Shown here: positions 38,930 through 48,243 of the stretch, piece by piece
How positions within the stretch are numbered: the first letter of the stretch is position 1
Layout: each line of letters starts with the position of its first letter
Assembly (NCBI GenBank): GCA_018401115.1
Contig: JAGYKX010000003.1
Span: forward strand, 1-64,000
Origin: Flavobacteriaceae bacterium
Lineage (GTDB): Bacteria; Bacteroidota; Bacteroidia; Flavobacteriales; Flavobacteriaceae
Reading direction: 5' to 3'
Length of the DNA: 64,000 nucleotides
The notes under the pieces: model-generated
Database searches by the model: none
Told to the model about the DNA's origin: nothing
The model's input: the letters and a program-made list of their open reading frames with translations, nothing else
Position numbers and translations under genes: made by a program

Positions 38930-39352
38930 TTAGCCGTTATTGGCCATGGAGGTCCCCTGTTGTTGGGACTCTTTTGCGTCTGGGTGGAGCGCAGAAACTC
39001 CTTTAGGCCTCATGCTACACTTGGCGTTAAACACTGCGCCTGGGCTTATGGCTAGTTTTTGCGTATAAATCTGACCTTCTATTTTAGCGGTTTCTTGTAA
39101 ATTTAATAATTCCGAGACTTCTAATTCTCCTTCAAAACCTCCAGCAATGTCTGCCTGAACACAAGAGACATTTCCAGTAATTTTCCCTGAAGCACCAATA
39201 ACGACCTTTCCTGTTGTAGTTAGATTTCCTTCTAAAATACCGTCTATTCTAAAGTCTGCTTGAGAAGAAATATCTCCTTTAATATGAGTGTTGGCCTCAA
39301 TTCTATTGGGCTGACTGCCCTGATCTTGTGTTTTTTTGTTTTCTGAAAACAT
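38930..39352 (-). CDS. Bactofilin (polymer-forming cytoskeletal protein)
   Basis: Bactofilin of 140 residues. The core (about 20-115) is a short-repeat beta-helix: IKGDISSQADFRIDG, EGNLTTTGKVVIGASGKITGNV, KIEGQIYTQKLAI. Disordered tails rich in Gln and Asn flank it, as usual. Such proteins form filaments on the membrane and shape the cell or place envelope enzymes. It is 27 bases after sprE. Confidence 0.9.
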   Translation of the reverse strand: MFSENKKTQDQGSQPNRIEANTHIKGDISSQADFRIDGILEGNLTTTGKVVIGASGKITGNVSCVQADIAGGFEGELEVSELLNLQETAKIEGQIYTQKLAISPGAVFNAKCSMRPKGVSALHPDAKESQQQGTSMANNG

Positions 39353-39379
39353 CTCTTTTTTGCTTTAATACACTCCCTC

Positions 39380-42094
39380 TTAATCTGTTTTTAGGGACTC
39401 TTTTAAATAGTTGCGATAGCCTGCAATGTTTTTATAGAGTTGTAAAATTTTATAATGAGATCTTAAAACTACAAAAATCTCCTGGTTTTTTAATGCTTTG
39501 CTGTTAAAATAAGGGTGTTTTGCCAAGCTTAAAGCGGCTGCCTTGTCCTTTATTTTGGTGATGACGTAAAATGTTTTCCCTGGCGAAAATACTTCCCTGC
39601 TCAAAGAAAGCGAAGGAAACAATGACTCGAATTCTTTTTGATAGGCGTTCCAGACTAAAGAATCGTGGGGAGTTTCATGCAGCAAGACCACATAATGTCT
39701 GTCTACCGCGGGCAATTGGTCAAAGCGCGCATTGGGAGGGGCTGCTTCAAACTGATCGAGACGCTTTTGGGCCTCAATGGCTACAGGGGTCTTAGGATAT
39801 TTAATTGGCAATTCTTTTAGGGCGCTCTTGTAGGCCGAAAGGCCGTACAGGCGTCCAATAGTATTTGCTTGAATTAGCGCAACGGGTGCGCCCTTAGGGT
39901 CTTCTAATATCTCAGACAGCCACTGGGTGGTCTCTTGCAGTACCTCGCTAAAATCTTGTGCTTCAAAAGAAGTCAGTAAAGCCTTATAGCGAGTGTTAAA
40001 TTCAACTTCTTTTTGGGCCCCTAAAGTTGGGTTAAGCAACACTTTAGCGTAATCAGAATCTGGATGGTTTCTAATAATCCTGTCTCGCAATACTGCAGCG
40101 TTTATGTTTCCCGCTTCGCTGTAAAGCATATAAAGAGCGTATAGTGTGGGGACTAGGGTTTTTCGCGAAGCGGGTTTGTCTACCAAAGTACCCCAGCGGT
40201 CCACTGCAAGATCGGGTCTTTTAAAAAAGTCTTGGTATAATTTTCCTGATTGATAATGCCCTTCTTCCCAAAGCGCATTTAAAGCTTCAATAGCTTGTGC
40301 TCCTTTTGGGATGCTGTCTAAATAAGTAGCTTTTAAGGCCGCCCATTCTTCTGTTGTCTTGAAGGCTGTTGCTTTAGAAGCTTGCTCAGGCAACAATTTT
40401 TCCGGCAAATTAGTCTCGCCTTTGTATGGCGCTTGAGAAACGGTTTGGTTCTCGATGGTTTTTGGACTAATGATCCAACGCCAATTGTCTGCCAATCCAC
40501 GGTCTCCCCACTGCTGCTCAAATACTTGTCTCCCACTGGCCAAGCTGTTCGTATTGTAAAAATAAAAATTTGAAGGCCTCCCTATGCTATTAGAATCAGA
40601 ATTGGTTGTATTGCTATTGGACGCTGGGGTGTTTTTCTCCTTTAAAACAGTTTTTTTATTGCCTTTAGAGGGCGTCGCTACACCCAATTCAAGTCCATTT
40701 TTTTGTTCAGATAAATAGTCTAGCTGCAACAATGAATCTTTGCGCTTGGCGGTATTGATGATATCTTGAACAAAAGCTTCTTGATCTTTTGGAGACAAGG
40801 CGGCGAGCCTTAATAAGCTGTCAGATGCCGCAATTTGCTTTTCGTAATAGACTAGGTCTTCAATACCTGATAATTTTTTTCTTGTTCTGAAATAGTCAAT
40901 ACTGCTTTCTGCAAGGTTTTGAGACAGGGAGTCATAGTAAAAACCCGCTGTTTCAAAACGGTCTTGATCAAAGTAAATTTGGGCCAATAATCGGTAGTTC
41001 TCCGCATTTCTCCTGCGATCTTCTTTATTTTCTCGCAGTGATTTATTGGCGTAAACAATGGCTAAAGAGTCCTGATTTCTAGCCCTGAGCAGTTGTGATT
41101 TTTCGAAATATATACGGTCTAAAAAATTCTTGTACTCCCAATTGTGCTCCATTTTGCTCAAAGCGCCTATGGCTTCTTTATCTGTATTGCCTGCCTTAGC
41201 TTTTAAAAATAAGATCTGAAGTTTGGATTGCACTAAAAAAATGGGCGAAATTCTACGGTTGAGCGACACTACATTTTCATAGGCCCAAAGGGCGCTATCT
41301 TCTTTTTTTTGTGTCTGATACAACTGCCCCAAAAGGTAGCCGTATCTGGCTTTTTTTAAGGGTTTTTTACTATATGTATGTGCCCTTTTCAGGTCCCAGC
41401 TGGCAGAGTCTATCTGTTGGAGATCTAAGTGTGCTTGGGCTCTTGTGGCATAGGCATCGGCCAAAACTTGGCCCTTTAATTTTCGGTATTTTAAAAGCCT
41501 ATTGATATTTTCTAAGGCTATAGCCTCATTGCCTAGCCTGAGGTTGGTTTTCTCTTTCCACAACCTTACTTCGTTGAGTTTATTACTGGCCGGATACCGC
41601 CTAATAATATAATTAAAGGCTTCTAAGGCAGGCACGAATCGCTGGTCGTAATACCTAGCCCTACCAAGAAGTGCGTAGGCCGCAACCATTTGGTCGTTTT
41701 TCTCTTCTCCCTTTATGGTCATGCCGTGTTTGGCAATGCCTTTGGCTGCTTTTTGTTCCGCAAGTGCAAAGGGGCTTTGGGTGGAGGCTAACGCTAGTTG
41801 AGTATTGTTTTTTGGAGCAAAGCGTTCTATGGGAAGGGGTTCCCAAAAATTTTCCTGATAACCATCCTGAAGTCCGTCCCAGGCTTTTTGGAAAGCCATT
41901 TCTCCGTTAAAAACAACATTGAATTTGCTGTTCAAGGCGTGCCATTCTCGATTTAAAAAACGGTCTTTTTTGGTAGAACAAGCAGTCAGCAGCAGGCCAA
42001 AAAACAACAAAACGGCATAACGCAACCCCCTTTGAATTAAGGGGTATGCTTCTTTTGGAAAATTATTTGTTTTATGAGTGGTCTTGATCTTCAT
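39380..42094 (-). CDS. sprE: T9SS/gliding lipoprotein SprE (PorW)
   Basis: Large TPR-containing lipoprotein of 904 residues needed for type IX secretion and gliding; PorW is the Porphyromonas homologue. The signal sequence has the lipobox LLLTAC near residue 40. Family-typical sequence follows directly (REWHALNSKFNVVFNGEMAFQ). TPR-like helical repeats run from about 120 to 400; the middle (about 480-560) is low complexity, and the end (about 800-900) has the repeated LLHETPHDSLVWNAYQKEF and FYVITKIKDKAAAL segments. With gldH it shows that the organism has a T9SS. Confidence 0.88.
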   Translation of the reverse strand: MKIKTTHKTNNFPKEAYPLIQRGLRYAVLLFFGLLLTACSTKKDRFLNREWHALNSKFNVVFNGEMAFQKAWDGLQDGYQENFWEPLPIERFAPKNNTQLALASTQSPFALAEQKAAKGIAKHGMTIKGEEKNDQMVAAYALLGRARYYDQRFVPALEAFNYIIRRYPASNKLNEVRLWKEKTNLRLGNEAIALENINRLLKYRKLKGQVLADAYATRAQAHLDLQQIDSASWDLKRAHTYSKKPLKKARYGYLLGQLYQTQKKEDSALWAYENVVSLNRRISPIFLVQSKLQILFLKAKAGNTDKEAIGALSKMEHNWEYKNFLDRIYFEKSQLLRARNQDSLAIVYANKSLRENKEDRRRNAENYRLLAQIYFDQDRFETAGFYYDSLSQNLAESSIDYFRTRKKLSGIEDLVYYEKQIAASDSLLRLAALSPKDQEAFVQDIINTAKRKDSLLQLDYLSEQKNGLELGVATPSKGNKKTVLKEKNTPASNSNTTNSDSNSIGRPSNFYFYNTNSLASGRQVFEQQWGDRGLADNWRWIISPKTIENQTVSQAPYKGETNLPEKLLPEQASKATAFKTTEEWAALKATYLDSIPKGAQAIEALNALWEEGHYQSGKLYQDFFKRPDLAVDRWGTLVDKPASRKTLVPTLYALYMLYSEAGNINAAVLRDRIIRNHPDSDYAKVLLNPTLGAQKEVEFNTRYKALLTSFEAQDFSEVLQETTQWLSEILEDPKGAPVALIQANTIGRLYGLSAYKSALKELPIKYPKTPVAIEAQKRLDQFEAAPPNARFDQLPAVDRHYVVLLHETPHDSLVWNAYQKEFESLFPSLSLSREVFSPGKTFYVITKIKDKAAALSLAKHPYFNSKALKNQEIFVVLRSHYKILQLYKNIAGYRNYLKESLKTD

Positions 42095-42104
42095 AAGGCA
42101 CCTA

Positions 42105-42112
42105 CAAACCTA
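42105..42112 (-). promoter_or_regulatory. -7 promoter box of sprE
   Basis: Minus-strand TAGGTTTG matches TAnnTTTG, but it is only 10 bases before the sprE ATG and no TTG lies at the right spacing upstream, so a nearly leaderless transcript would be implied. Confidence 0.35.
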
Positions 42113-42152
42113 AAACTAAAAAAGCAAGGTTTTGGTATGTAGCTGCCTAAAA

Positions 42153-42986
42153 TTATTTTTCTGGGGTGTCGCTGGTGATCGCACTCTGGTCTTCTGACGC
42201 TTTGTCTTCAGAATTGCTGTCTTCGGGGCCTTTGTCTTCGGGGCTGCTGGCTGCTGCCACTAGAGTCTCTGTTGGAGAAGGCGCTGCTGCTGCCCCTGAA
42301 AAATAAGCTTCTAGCTCTTTTAAAGTCGCTGGCGCTGTGACAATGTCCTTTACAATTTGTCCTTTTTCCAAGACTACTATTCGTTCACACACTTCAGTCA
42401 CATGCATGAGGTCGTGGCTAGACACCAAGACTGTAACACCAGATTTTGCCGCCAAATCTTTAATAATCCCTTTGAGTCTAATCTGAGTGGTTGGATCTAG
42501 ATTGGCAAAAGGCTCATCTAAAATAACCACTTCTGGAGCGCCTATAAAAGTAGCTACTATACCCACTTTTTTCTGATTCCCTTTAGAAAGGTCTCTCAGG
42601 TATTTCTTTTGCCCTAGTATTTCTCCGTGAAAGAAGTCTTCAAAATGAGTGAGTAGCTCAGTGACATCGGCCTTGGCTTGACCCCTTAATTCTCCAATGA
42701 AATAAAAATATTCTTCTGGGGTTAAATAGCCAATCAAAAAACTCTCATCAATAAAAGCCGCCGTAAAAGGCTTCCAGTCTTCCGAGGTATTCACCACCAC
42801 TCCATGAGAATCTATATGCCCTGTGCTGGGCTGAATGAGGTCTAATAATAAACTGAAAAAAGTGGTTTTCCCTGCCCCATTGTTTCCAACAAGCCCAAAG
42901 CTCTGTCCTTTTGGAATGTCTAAATGTGGCATGTTTAAAACCGTTTGGTCTTTATAGGTCTTGGAAAGTTCGTGAACAGTGATCAT
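42153..42986 (-). CDS. ABC transporter ATP-binding protein
   Basis: ATPase of an ABC-2-like exporter, 277 residues. Walker A GNNGAGKTTFF (about 34-44), signature LSKGNQKKVG, Walker B VVILDEPFANLDP and the SSHD switch are all present, so it should be active. The catalytic domain ends near residue 228. The last 45 residues are a low-complexity tail of Ala, Ser, Pro, Glu, Asp (PEDK, SEDK repeats), not part of the usual fold. The DUF5687 membrane gene is the upstream partner. Confidence 0.92.
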   Translation of the reverse strand: MITVHELSKTYKDQTVLNMPHLDIPKGQSFGLVGNNGAGKTTFFSLLLDLIQPSTGHIDSHGVVVNTSEDWKPFTAAFIDESFLIGYLTPEEYFYFIGELRGQAKADVTELLTHFEDFFHGEILGQKKYLRDLSKGNQKKVGIVATFIGAPEVVILDEPFANLDPTTQIRLKGIIKDLAAKSGVTVLVSSHDLMHVTEVCERIVVLEKGQIVKDIVTAPATLKELEAYFSGAAAAPSPTETLVAAASSPEDKGPEDSNSEDKASEDQSAITSDTPEK

Positions 42987-43073
42987 ATCTAATCGGTTTA
43001 TATAATGTGGTTAAAGCGGCAATGCCACTTATCTTTATAATTTTTATCCTTCTTTAAAGGGGGCGTGCTTTAT

Positions 43074-44546
43074 TTAACTGGTCTGCTTGTAGGCAGCTAT
43101 GGTTTTATACTTTTCGCTTTTGTATACTTTTTCTATAATCTGAAATACTTTATTTTTAAACAAATAGCCTACAATACCGGCCAATGCCACAGACGCAAAA
43201 GCCAATTCTTCGGAGACAAAAAGGGCTACTACCCAATAGATCGCTAAGGGCAATAAAATTTTAGGAACCGTTAATAGTAAGGTCTTGGCATTGAAAGACT
43301 GCTTGTCTCCAAAGGCTTTTTTACCAGAAGCCAAGTCTATGGGTGTTTTAATATAGGCGCCGCCCCAAAGCACCAAATAACCATTAATCCCAATATTGTA
43401 TATCCCGCCCACCAAAACGGCCAAATAAGCGTTCAGACCAAAATAAAGGTAGGGCATTGCTAGTACCATACTCGCAGCGGTGGCTAAGACTATTAAGTAC
43501 CACTTGGCTTTAATATAGTCTTGGTATTTAATATTCTGACTCATCATGAGTGGGTAATAAGCAGAATCCCAACTCGGTACAAACTGACCAAAGTTGAACA
43601 AGAAGCCTCCCGAGACAAAGATTCCTGCAAATATTTTCCAAACCGGACCGTCATAGACTTCAATGGCGCCGGTAAAAAAGAGCAGGCCATAAAACAAGAA
43701 GAAAAGCCCGCCGTAAAGGGCCATTTTGGAACGTTTATTTCTCAGAATCAAGCGAATGTCATTCTTTAAGAAGGTGCCTAAATTACCAAACCTATTTAAA
43801 AAGGCGTACTCCTGTGTGCTGGCCTCTTCCTGTTTTGTGGCCAAACCAGCGTCTAAATACATGTTTTTTCTAAAATACAAAAAGGCCGCCCTAGACACAA
43901 TACCCAACAAAGCAAGTGGGATAAAACAAGCCCATGGATGGCTTCCCAATAAATTAAAGAAAGGGGCGGTGTATAAGGTTGCGTCAAACCAGCCAAAGTA
44001 ATGGGCAGCACCAAGAGCAACAAAAGTCGCTACAAAGGCATAAAATACCCCAGACAAACTGTTAATCAATACATTGATGTAATTATTGGCGTAAATAATT
44101 GCGGCCATTCCCAGGTGCCAAAACAAGACCTCCATGGCAGGATAGTCTTTCGTAATGAGCACAATAGAAAAAGGCAAAAAGAAAAAAGCGTGGGACCAAT
44201 TAAAAAAAGAGACCACAGTTTTTAACAGCGAAAAGCGTACCACCTGATTTTTGGTGAGCGGCACATACAAAAAGGGCTTTATATTGGTCACGGGCATTTT
44301 TTGCATGGAATACCTAAAGACCATATCAAAGGCCAAATAGTAAATCATATACCGATTAACTACCTCAAAAGGGTCGCCCAATTCCATTTTTTCAATCATA
44401 AAAAACACCCCTACCCCAAGGCCTAAAAAGACTACTATAAAATACAAGGCCGCAAAACCCATGAGGATTTTCATGGCCACATTGGTCTGAAAGGAGGCGG
44501 CCCTAATAAAGGACTTCCACTCCAAAGAAATAAATTGTAAAATCAT
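43074..44546 (-). CDS. DUF5687 family ABC-type membrane protein
   Basis: Membrane protein of 490 residues with about twelve hydrophobic helices. It begins ILQFISLEWKSFIRAASFQTNVAMKI, the DUF5687 start, and looks like the permease of the exporter whose ATPase is downstream by 87 bases. The protein is large enough to supply both membrane halves. The substrate is unknown; no peptide or drug gene lies beside it. Confidence 0.8.
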   Translation of the reverse strand: MILQFISLEWKSFIRAASFQTNVAMKILMGFAALYFIVVFLGLGVGVFFMIEKMELGDPFEVVNRYMIYYLAFDMVFRYSMQKMPVTNIKPFLYVPLTKNQVVRFSLLKTVVSFFNWSHAFFFLPFSIVLITKDYPAMEVLFWHLGMAAIIYANNYINVLINSLSGVFYAFVATFVALGAAHYFGWFDATLYTAPFFNLLGSHPWACFIPLALLGIVSRAAFLYFRKNMYLDAGLATKQEEASTQEYAFLNRFGNLGTFLKNDIRLILRNKRSKMALYGGLFFLFYGLLFFTGAIEVYDGPVWKIFAGIFVSGGFLFNFGQFVPSWDSAYYPLMMSQNIKYQDYIKAKWYLIVLATAASMVLAMPYLYFGLNAYLAVLVGGIYNIGINGYLVLWGGAYIKTPIDLASGKKAFGDKQSFNAKTLLLTVPKILLPLAIYWVVALFVSEELAFASVALAGIVGYLFKNKVFQIIEKVYKSEKYKTIAAYKQTS

Positions 44547-44569
44547 GCCTTAAAACTAATGTTTTTTTA

Positions 44570-44582
44570 ATTGGTAACCAAT
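44570..44582. promoter_or_regulatory. Palindrome in a divergent intergenic region
   Basis: ATTGGT-A-ACCAAT, a perfect 6-bp inverted repeat with one central base, between the divergent DUF5687 and oxidoreductase genes. It could be an operator, but no regulator is adjacent. Confidence 0.4.
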
Positions 44583-44639
44583 GTGGTTCATTTGTTACAA
44601 GAATTAAATAAGGGGCTTTTTTAAACCCTCTTTAATGCG

Positions 44640-44647
44640 TAATTTTG
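44640..44647 (+). promoter_or_regulatory. -7 promoter box of the ferredoxin-type reductase
   Basis: TAATTTTG matches TAnnTTTG, 18 bases before the ATG. The -33 site is not clear. Confidence 0.5.
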
Positions 44648-44665
44648 ATCGAAATATTTTAGTCC

Positions 44666-45745
44666 ATGACCTCATTTTACCCCTTGACTGTTTCTCAAGT
44701 AGAAAATCTAACCACCCAATCGGTGGCCATTAGCTTTGAGATCCCCACTCATTTACAAAGCGATTTTGCCTTTCAGGCGGGTCAATATATTACCATTAAA
44801 CACAAAATACACGGAAAAGAAGTGCGTAGGGCCTATTCTATCTCTTCTGCCCCTGTGGTGTCCGGGCCACAAGCGTCTATCACAGTAGGAATTAAAGAAG
44901 TGGCTGGTGGTGCCTTTTCTCCTTACGCGAACCGCTACATTCAAAAAGGCGATGTCATTGAAGTGATGCCCCCACAAGGACGTTTCTTGTACGCGCCTAC
45001 CTCAGCACCCGTACATATTTTAGGCGTGGCTGCAGGAAGTGGTATTACGCCCATACTCTCTATTGCTAAAAGGGTGTTGGTTAATGGGTCCAAACATACA
45101 TTTACACTGATCTACGGAAACAAATCTCCTCAGGACGTGATGTTCAGCTCGGAAATTGAAGCCCTAAAAGCAGCCTATCCCAATCAATTCAAAATTCAGT
45201 GGGTATATTCTCAAGCAAACGAAGAAACTTCTTTGTTCGGAAGAATAGACACGGCTGCCATAAACTACGTGCTCAAAAACATAGATACCGATCCTTTTGA
45301 CGCTGCCTACCTTTGTGGGCCAGAGGGCATGATTAAAACGGCTACAGAAAGTTTAGAGAAAGCAGGTTTGGCCACAGACCAAATTCACTATGAACTGTTT
45401 ACTGTTGCTACAGAAAGTACCTCTGATTCAGGAGAAACCACTTCTGCTGGCGCTTTGGCCGCAGGCAACATAGCAGTAGAAGTGACTGTAGACGGAGAGA
45501 CGGCCTCACTAGAAATGGATGCCAAAACCATCTTACTAGACGCTATAATCAAGGCAGACATAGACGCGCCCTACTCTTGCCAAGGAGGGGTTTGCAGCTC
45601 TTGTATCTGTAAAGTTACCAAGGGATCTGCCACCATGATCAAGAATCAAATTCTCACAGATAGCGAGATTGCAGACGGCCTAGTGCTCTCTTGTCAAGCG
45701 ATGGTGACTAGCGCGGAGATTGCGGTAGATTTTGACGACGTTTAA
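44666..45745 (+). CDS. Ferredoxin-NADP reductase-like flavoprotein with C-terminal 2Fe-2S domain
   Basis: Electron-transfer protein of 359 residues, PaaE-like. The FAD domain (about 1-105) has RRAYSISSAP, the NAD(P) domain (about 110-235) has GVAAGSGITPILSIA and the C-terminal CGPEGMIK, and a plant-type 2Fe-2S ferredoxin domain follows (about 265-359) with CQGGVCSSCICKV and a distal LSCQAM cysteine. A Ser/Thr/Ala linker joins them. PaaE is the reductase of phenylacetyl-CoA oxygenase, but no paa gene is nearby, so it may serve another oxygenase or a desaturase. Single-gene unit with a terminator. Confidence 0.88.
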   Translation: MTSFYPLTVSQVENLTTQSVAISFEIPTHLQSDFAFQAGQYITIKHKIHGKEVRRAYSISSAPVVSGPQASITVGIKEVAGGAFSPYANRYIQKGDVIEVMPPQGRFLYAPTSAPVHILGVAAGSGITPILSIAKRVLVNGSKHTFTLIYGNKSPQDVMFSSEIEALKAAYPNQFKIQWVYSQANEETSLFGRIDTAAINYVLKNIDTDPFDAAYLCGPEGMIKTATESLEKAGLATDQIHYELFTVATESTSDSGETTSAGALAAGNIAVEVTVDGETASLEMDAKTILLDAIIKADIDAPYSCQGGVCSSCICKVTKGSATMIKNQILTDSEIADGLVLSCQAMVTSAEIAVDFDDV

Positions 45746-45770
45746 AAAATAAAACATCCATACCTTATCT

Positions 45771-45801
45771 AAAAGGCTTGCCTCGTGCAGGTCTTTTTTT
45801 T
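45771..45801 (+). terminator. Terminator after the ferredoxin-type reductase
   Basis: Stem AAGGCTTGC/GCAGGTCTT with two G-T wobble pairs and a 5-base loop, followed by eight T residues, 25 bases past the stop. Confidence 0.7.
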
Positions 45802-45854
45802 GATATGGACCCCAACTTATTTGGTGGCTTTTTAGTAGCTTTAAACAAAAAATA

Positions 45855-46394
45855 ATGAAAACAATTCTTTTCACCCTTTGCATGAGTGTTTCTTTAATGC
45901 TCGCTGCGCAAAACAATTCAACTGCTATGAATGTATATGACATTGCCCTGGAGGACATAGACGGAAACGCTATGGACTTATCTGCCTATAAAGGCAAGAA
46001 AATTCTTTTTGTAAACGTAGCTTCTAAATGTGGGTTCACCCCTCAATACGAAGACTTAGAAAAAATGAGCGCCTTATACAAGGACAAATTGGTGGTGATT
46101 GGGCTGCCTTGTAACCAATTCATGTCTCAAGAGCCTGGTACCAATGAAGACATTAAGGAATTTTGCTCGGCCACCTATGGCGTAACCTTCCCTATGACAG
46201 ACAAAATTGAGGTCAAAGGCCCTAACCAGCACCCTTTGTACAAATGGCTTACCAACAAGGCCCTAAACGGCAAGGTGAGCTCTTCTGTAAAATGGAACTT
46301 CCAAAAGTATTTGGTAGATGAAAACGGCCAATTGTTAGACTACTTCTACTCTACCACCAAGCCTATGAGTAATAAGATTACTAAGTATTTGTAA
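45855..46394 (+). CDS. Glutathione peroxidase family thiol peroxidase
   Basis: Reduces hydroperoxides; 179 residues including an N-terminal signal peptide (LFTLCMSVSLMLAAQ), so it acts in the periplasm. The peroxidatic residue is Cys59 (NVASKCGFTPQYE), not selenocysteine. The LPCNQF block and WNFQKYLVDENG are the second and third family signatures. Cys-type bacterial enzymes mostly use thioredoxin. The gene meets the surface-protein operon tail to tail. Confidence 0.92.
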   Translation: MKTILFTLCMSVSLMLAAQNNSTAMNVYDIALEDIDGNAMDLSAYKGKKILFVNVASKCGFTPQYEDLEKMSALYKDKLVVIGLPCNQFMSQEPGTNEDIKEFCSATYGVTFPMTDKIEVKGPNQHPLYKWLTNKALNGKVSSSVKWNFQKYLVDENGQLLDYFYSTTKPMSNKITKYL

Positions 46395-46413
46395 AAAAAC
46401 AAAACGCTGTTAA

Positions 46414-48243
46414 TTAATACGTTAGATACAACCACCCCTCTTTAACAGGGGTGCCGTTGTTTAGGTGTATGATGTAATAATACGAGCCTGCCGCTAAGGG
46501 TGTGTTCTTGTAGGTGCCACGCCAATTGTTTTGGTAACCACTTGCGTTAAAAACTTCCTGACCACTTTTGTTATAGACGCGAACCCTACTCGCCGGATGA
46601 TTTTCTATATTCACTACCCTCCATACTGATTCTGAGCAATTACAGTTTGGTGTTAACAAGCCAGAAGGCAATAGGTCTATGTCATTAAAGTCGTCGTTAT
46701 TGTCGTCCAAATCTGCGTTATCTCCAATGCCGTCTCCGTCTGAATCTTGGCTCTCGTAAGGGTCTAATGGGAAAGTGTCCATAGCATCCAATACCCCATC
46801 ATTGTCGTCGTCTACATCAAAGTTGTCTCCCAAACCATCTGTGTCTGCGTCTGACCACTCCCTTGGATTGTCTGGGAACAGATCATTGGTGTTTAAATAA
46901 CCGTCTCCGTCCCTGTCTGAGTCTACACAATCTGCTATACCGTCTTGGTCTATATCTGAGGGGCTATTAAATATATTGAGTGGGTTGGCACCACAACTCA
47001 ATTCATCAAAATCTGACCAGCCGTCGTTGTCGTCGTCCAAATCTGCATTGTTTCCAATACCATCTCCGTCCGTGTCTGTCCATTCAGTTGAGTCTAGCGG
47101 GAATGCGTCCATAGTATCCAAAACTCCGTCGTTGTCGTCGTCTGCGTCTACACAGTTGGGAAGACCGTCTGAGTCGGCATCGGCCGGGAGGCTATTAGCG
47201 TCTAAGGGATCTGTACCACAGCTTTGCTCTACGCTGTCTTCAATACCGTCATTGTCGTTGTCCAAATCTTCTGTGTCTGGAATACCATCTGCGTCTGAAT
47301 CTAGAGGAGGCTCTGGTTCTTTAGGAACCACTGTGCTCCCAATGTCTGAGCCGTCATTAGAGCCAGAAGTGTCATTGTTTATTTCTTCTGTCTCCTGGTC
47401 AGGATTTTCCGGTTCAGGTTCGGGATCTGGAGGAGGGGGAGGAATAGGGACGTACCTCAGCACCACATGTTGAGCAGAAGGATTGCCATCTATTGAAAAA
47501 CCTATAGTGGTACTACCCGTACTGCTCACATTCCTAACGCTTCCTATATATATACCATTACCCACATAACTAATGCCTGGATCTCCTGGATTCATACCAG
47601 ACACCAGAGTAAAGGACACTCTGTATTCGCTGGTTTCTATAGGATTGTTGTCTATATCTAAAATGGCCAATCTAATTTGAACACTGTCCGTGGGGTGGTT
47701 TACAAAAAGGGAATCTTTGCTTAGACTCAGTGATGAATTGTCTAAACTGGGCAAACCGGCCTGCTGGTAGCCTAAGGCCAATTCCCCTAAATCAATCGTT
47801 TCTGTAAGGGTTTTAGAAAATAAATAATTGACCTGATCATGGGTGGTGGCCTCAAAATCTCTGGTGAGTCTGCGGTCCCCATAGGAGAGCAGCTTTAAGC
47901 GTTTCCTTAATACCCCCACCGCCTGGTCTTCCCTGTATTGGATTTTTAAAGTCCCCTGATAATTTTCCCAAAGTTTACTAAAGGAATAACTGCTTTTTAA
48001 TAAGGTATGCCCCACCAATGGCTCTGCAGGCGTTCTTAAAATAATCTTGGCATCTGTAAGCGTCTTGGATGTAGTTGGTTTTAGAATAAGCCCTCCTACA
48101 TATAAAGTGGTATTCGCTTTAATATACAAGCCTCCCGTAGGTTGAGTATATAAAACAGACTCAATCTCCTGAGTAAAAGCGCTCAGGGGGAGGAAAAGAA
48201 GGAAGAGGAGGAGGAAGTTAACCCAAGAGAATGATTTAAACAT
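46414..48243 (-). CDS. T9SS cargo with calcium-binding TSP3 repeats and type B sorting domain
   Basis: Secreted protein of 609 residues. Signal peptide (cut near SAFTQ, 25); an unknown N-terminal region (about 26-265) predicted as beta-rich; a short Pro/Glu linker (267-282); thrombospondin type 3 calcium repeats (about 315-523) with many DxDxDG loops such as DSDADGIPD and DADSDGLPN; and a C-terminal gliding-motility-associated (CHU_C, T9SS type B) domain (about 533-609) ending KEGWLYLTY. It should be exported by the T9SS and attached to the surface. It starts directly after the stop of the 910-residue gene (no spacer), so they are an operon. Confidence 0.88.
   Translation of the reverse strand: MFKSFSWVNFLLLFLLFLPLSAFTQEIESVLYTQPTGGLYIKANTTLYVGGLILKPTTSKTLTDAKIILRTPAEPLVGHTLLKSSYSFSKLWENYQGTLKIQYREDQAVGVLRKRLKLLSYGDRRLTRDFEATTHDQVNYLFSKTLTETIDLGELALGYQQAGLPSLDNSSLSLSKDSLFVNHPTDSVQIRLAILDIDNNPIETSEYRVSFTLVSGMNPGDPGISYVGNGIYIGSVRNVSSTGSTTIGFSIDGNPSAQHVVLRYVPIPPPPPDPEPEPENPDQETEEINNDTSGSNDGSDIGSTVVPKEPEPPLDSDADGIPDTEDLDNDNDGIEDSVEQSCGTDPLDANSLPADADSDGLPNCVDADDDNDGVLDTMDAFPLDSTEWTDTDGDGIGNNADLDDDNDGWSDFDELSCGANPLNIFNSPSDIDQDGIADCVDSDRDGDGYLNTNDLFPDNPREWSDADTDGLGDNFDVDDDNDGVLDAMDTFPLDPYESQDSDGDGIGDNADLDDNNDDFNDIDLLPSGLLTPNCNCSESVWRVVNIENHPASRVRVYNKSGQEVFNASGYQNNWRGTYKNTPLAAGSYYYIIHLNNGTPVKEGWLYLTY

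Noticed and set aside
44666-45745. Phenylacetate degradation locus
   Set aside because: Only the PaaE-like reductase is present; no paaABC or paaK is near, so the pathway is not claimed.
46976-47473. Plus-strand 165-residue ORF full of Ser
   Set aside because: It is the antisense shadow of the Asp/Gly-rich calcium repeats; no function expected.
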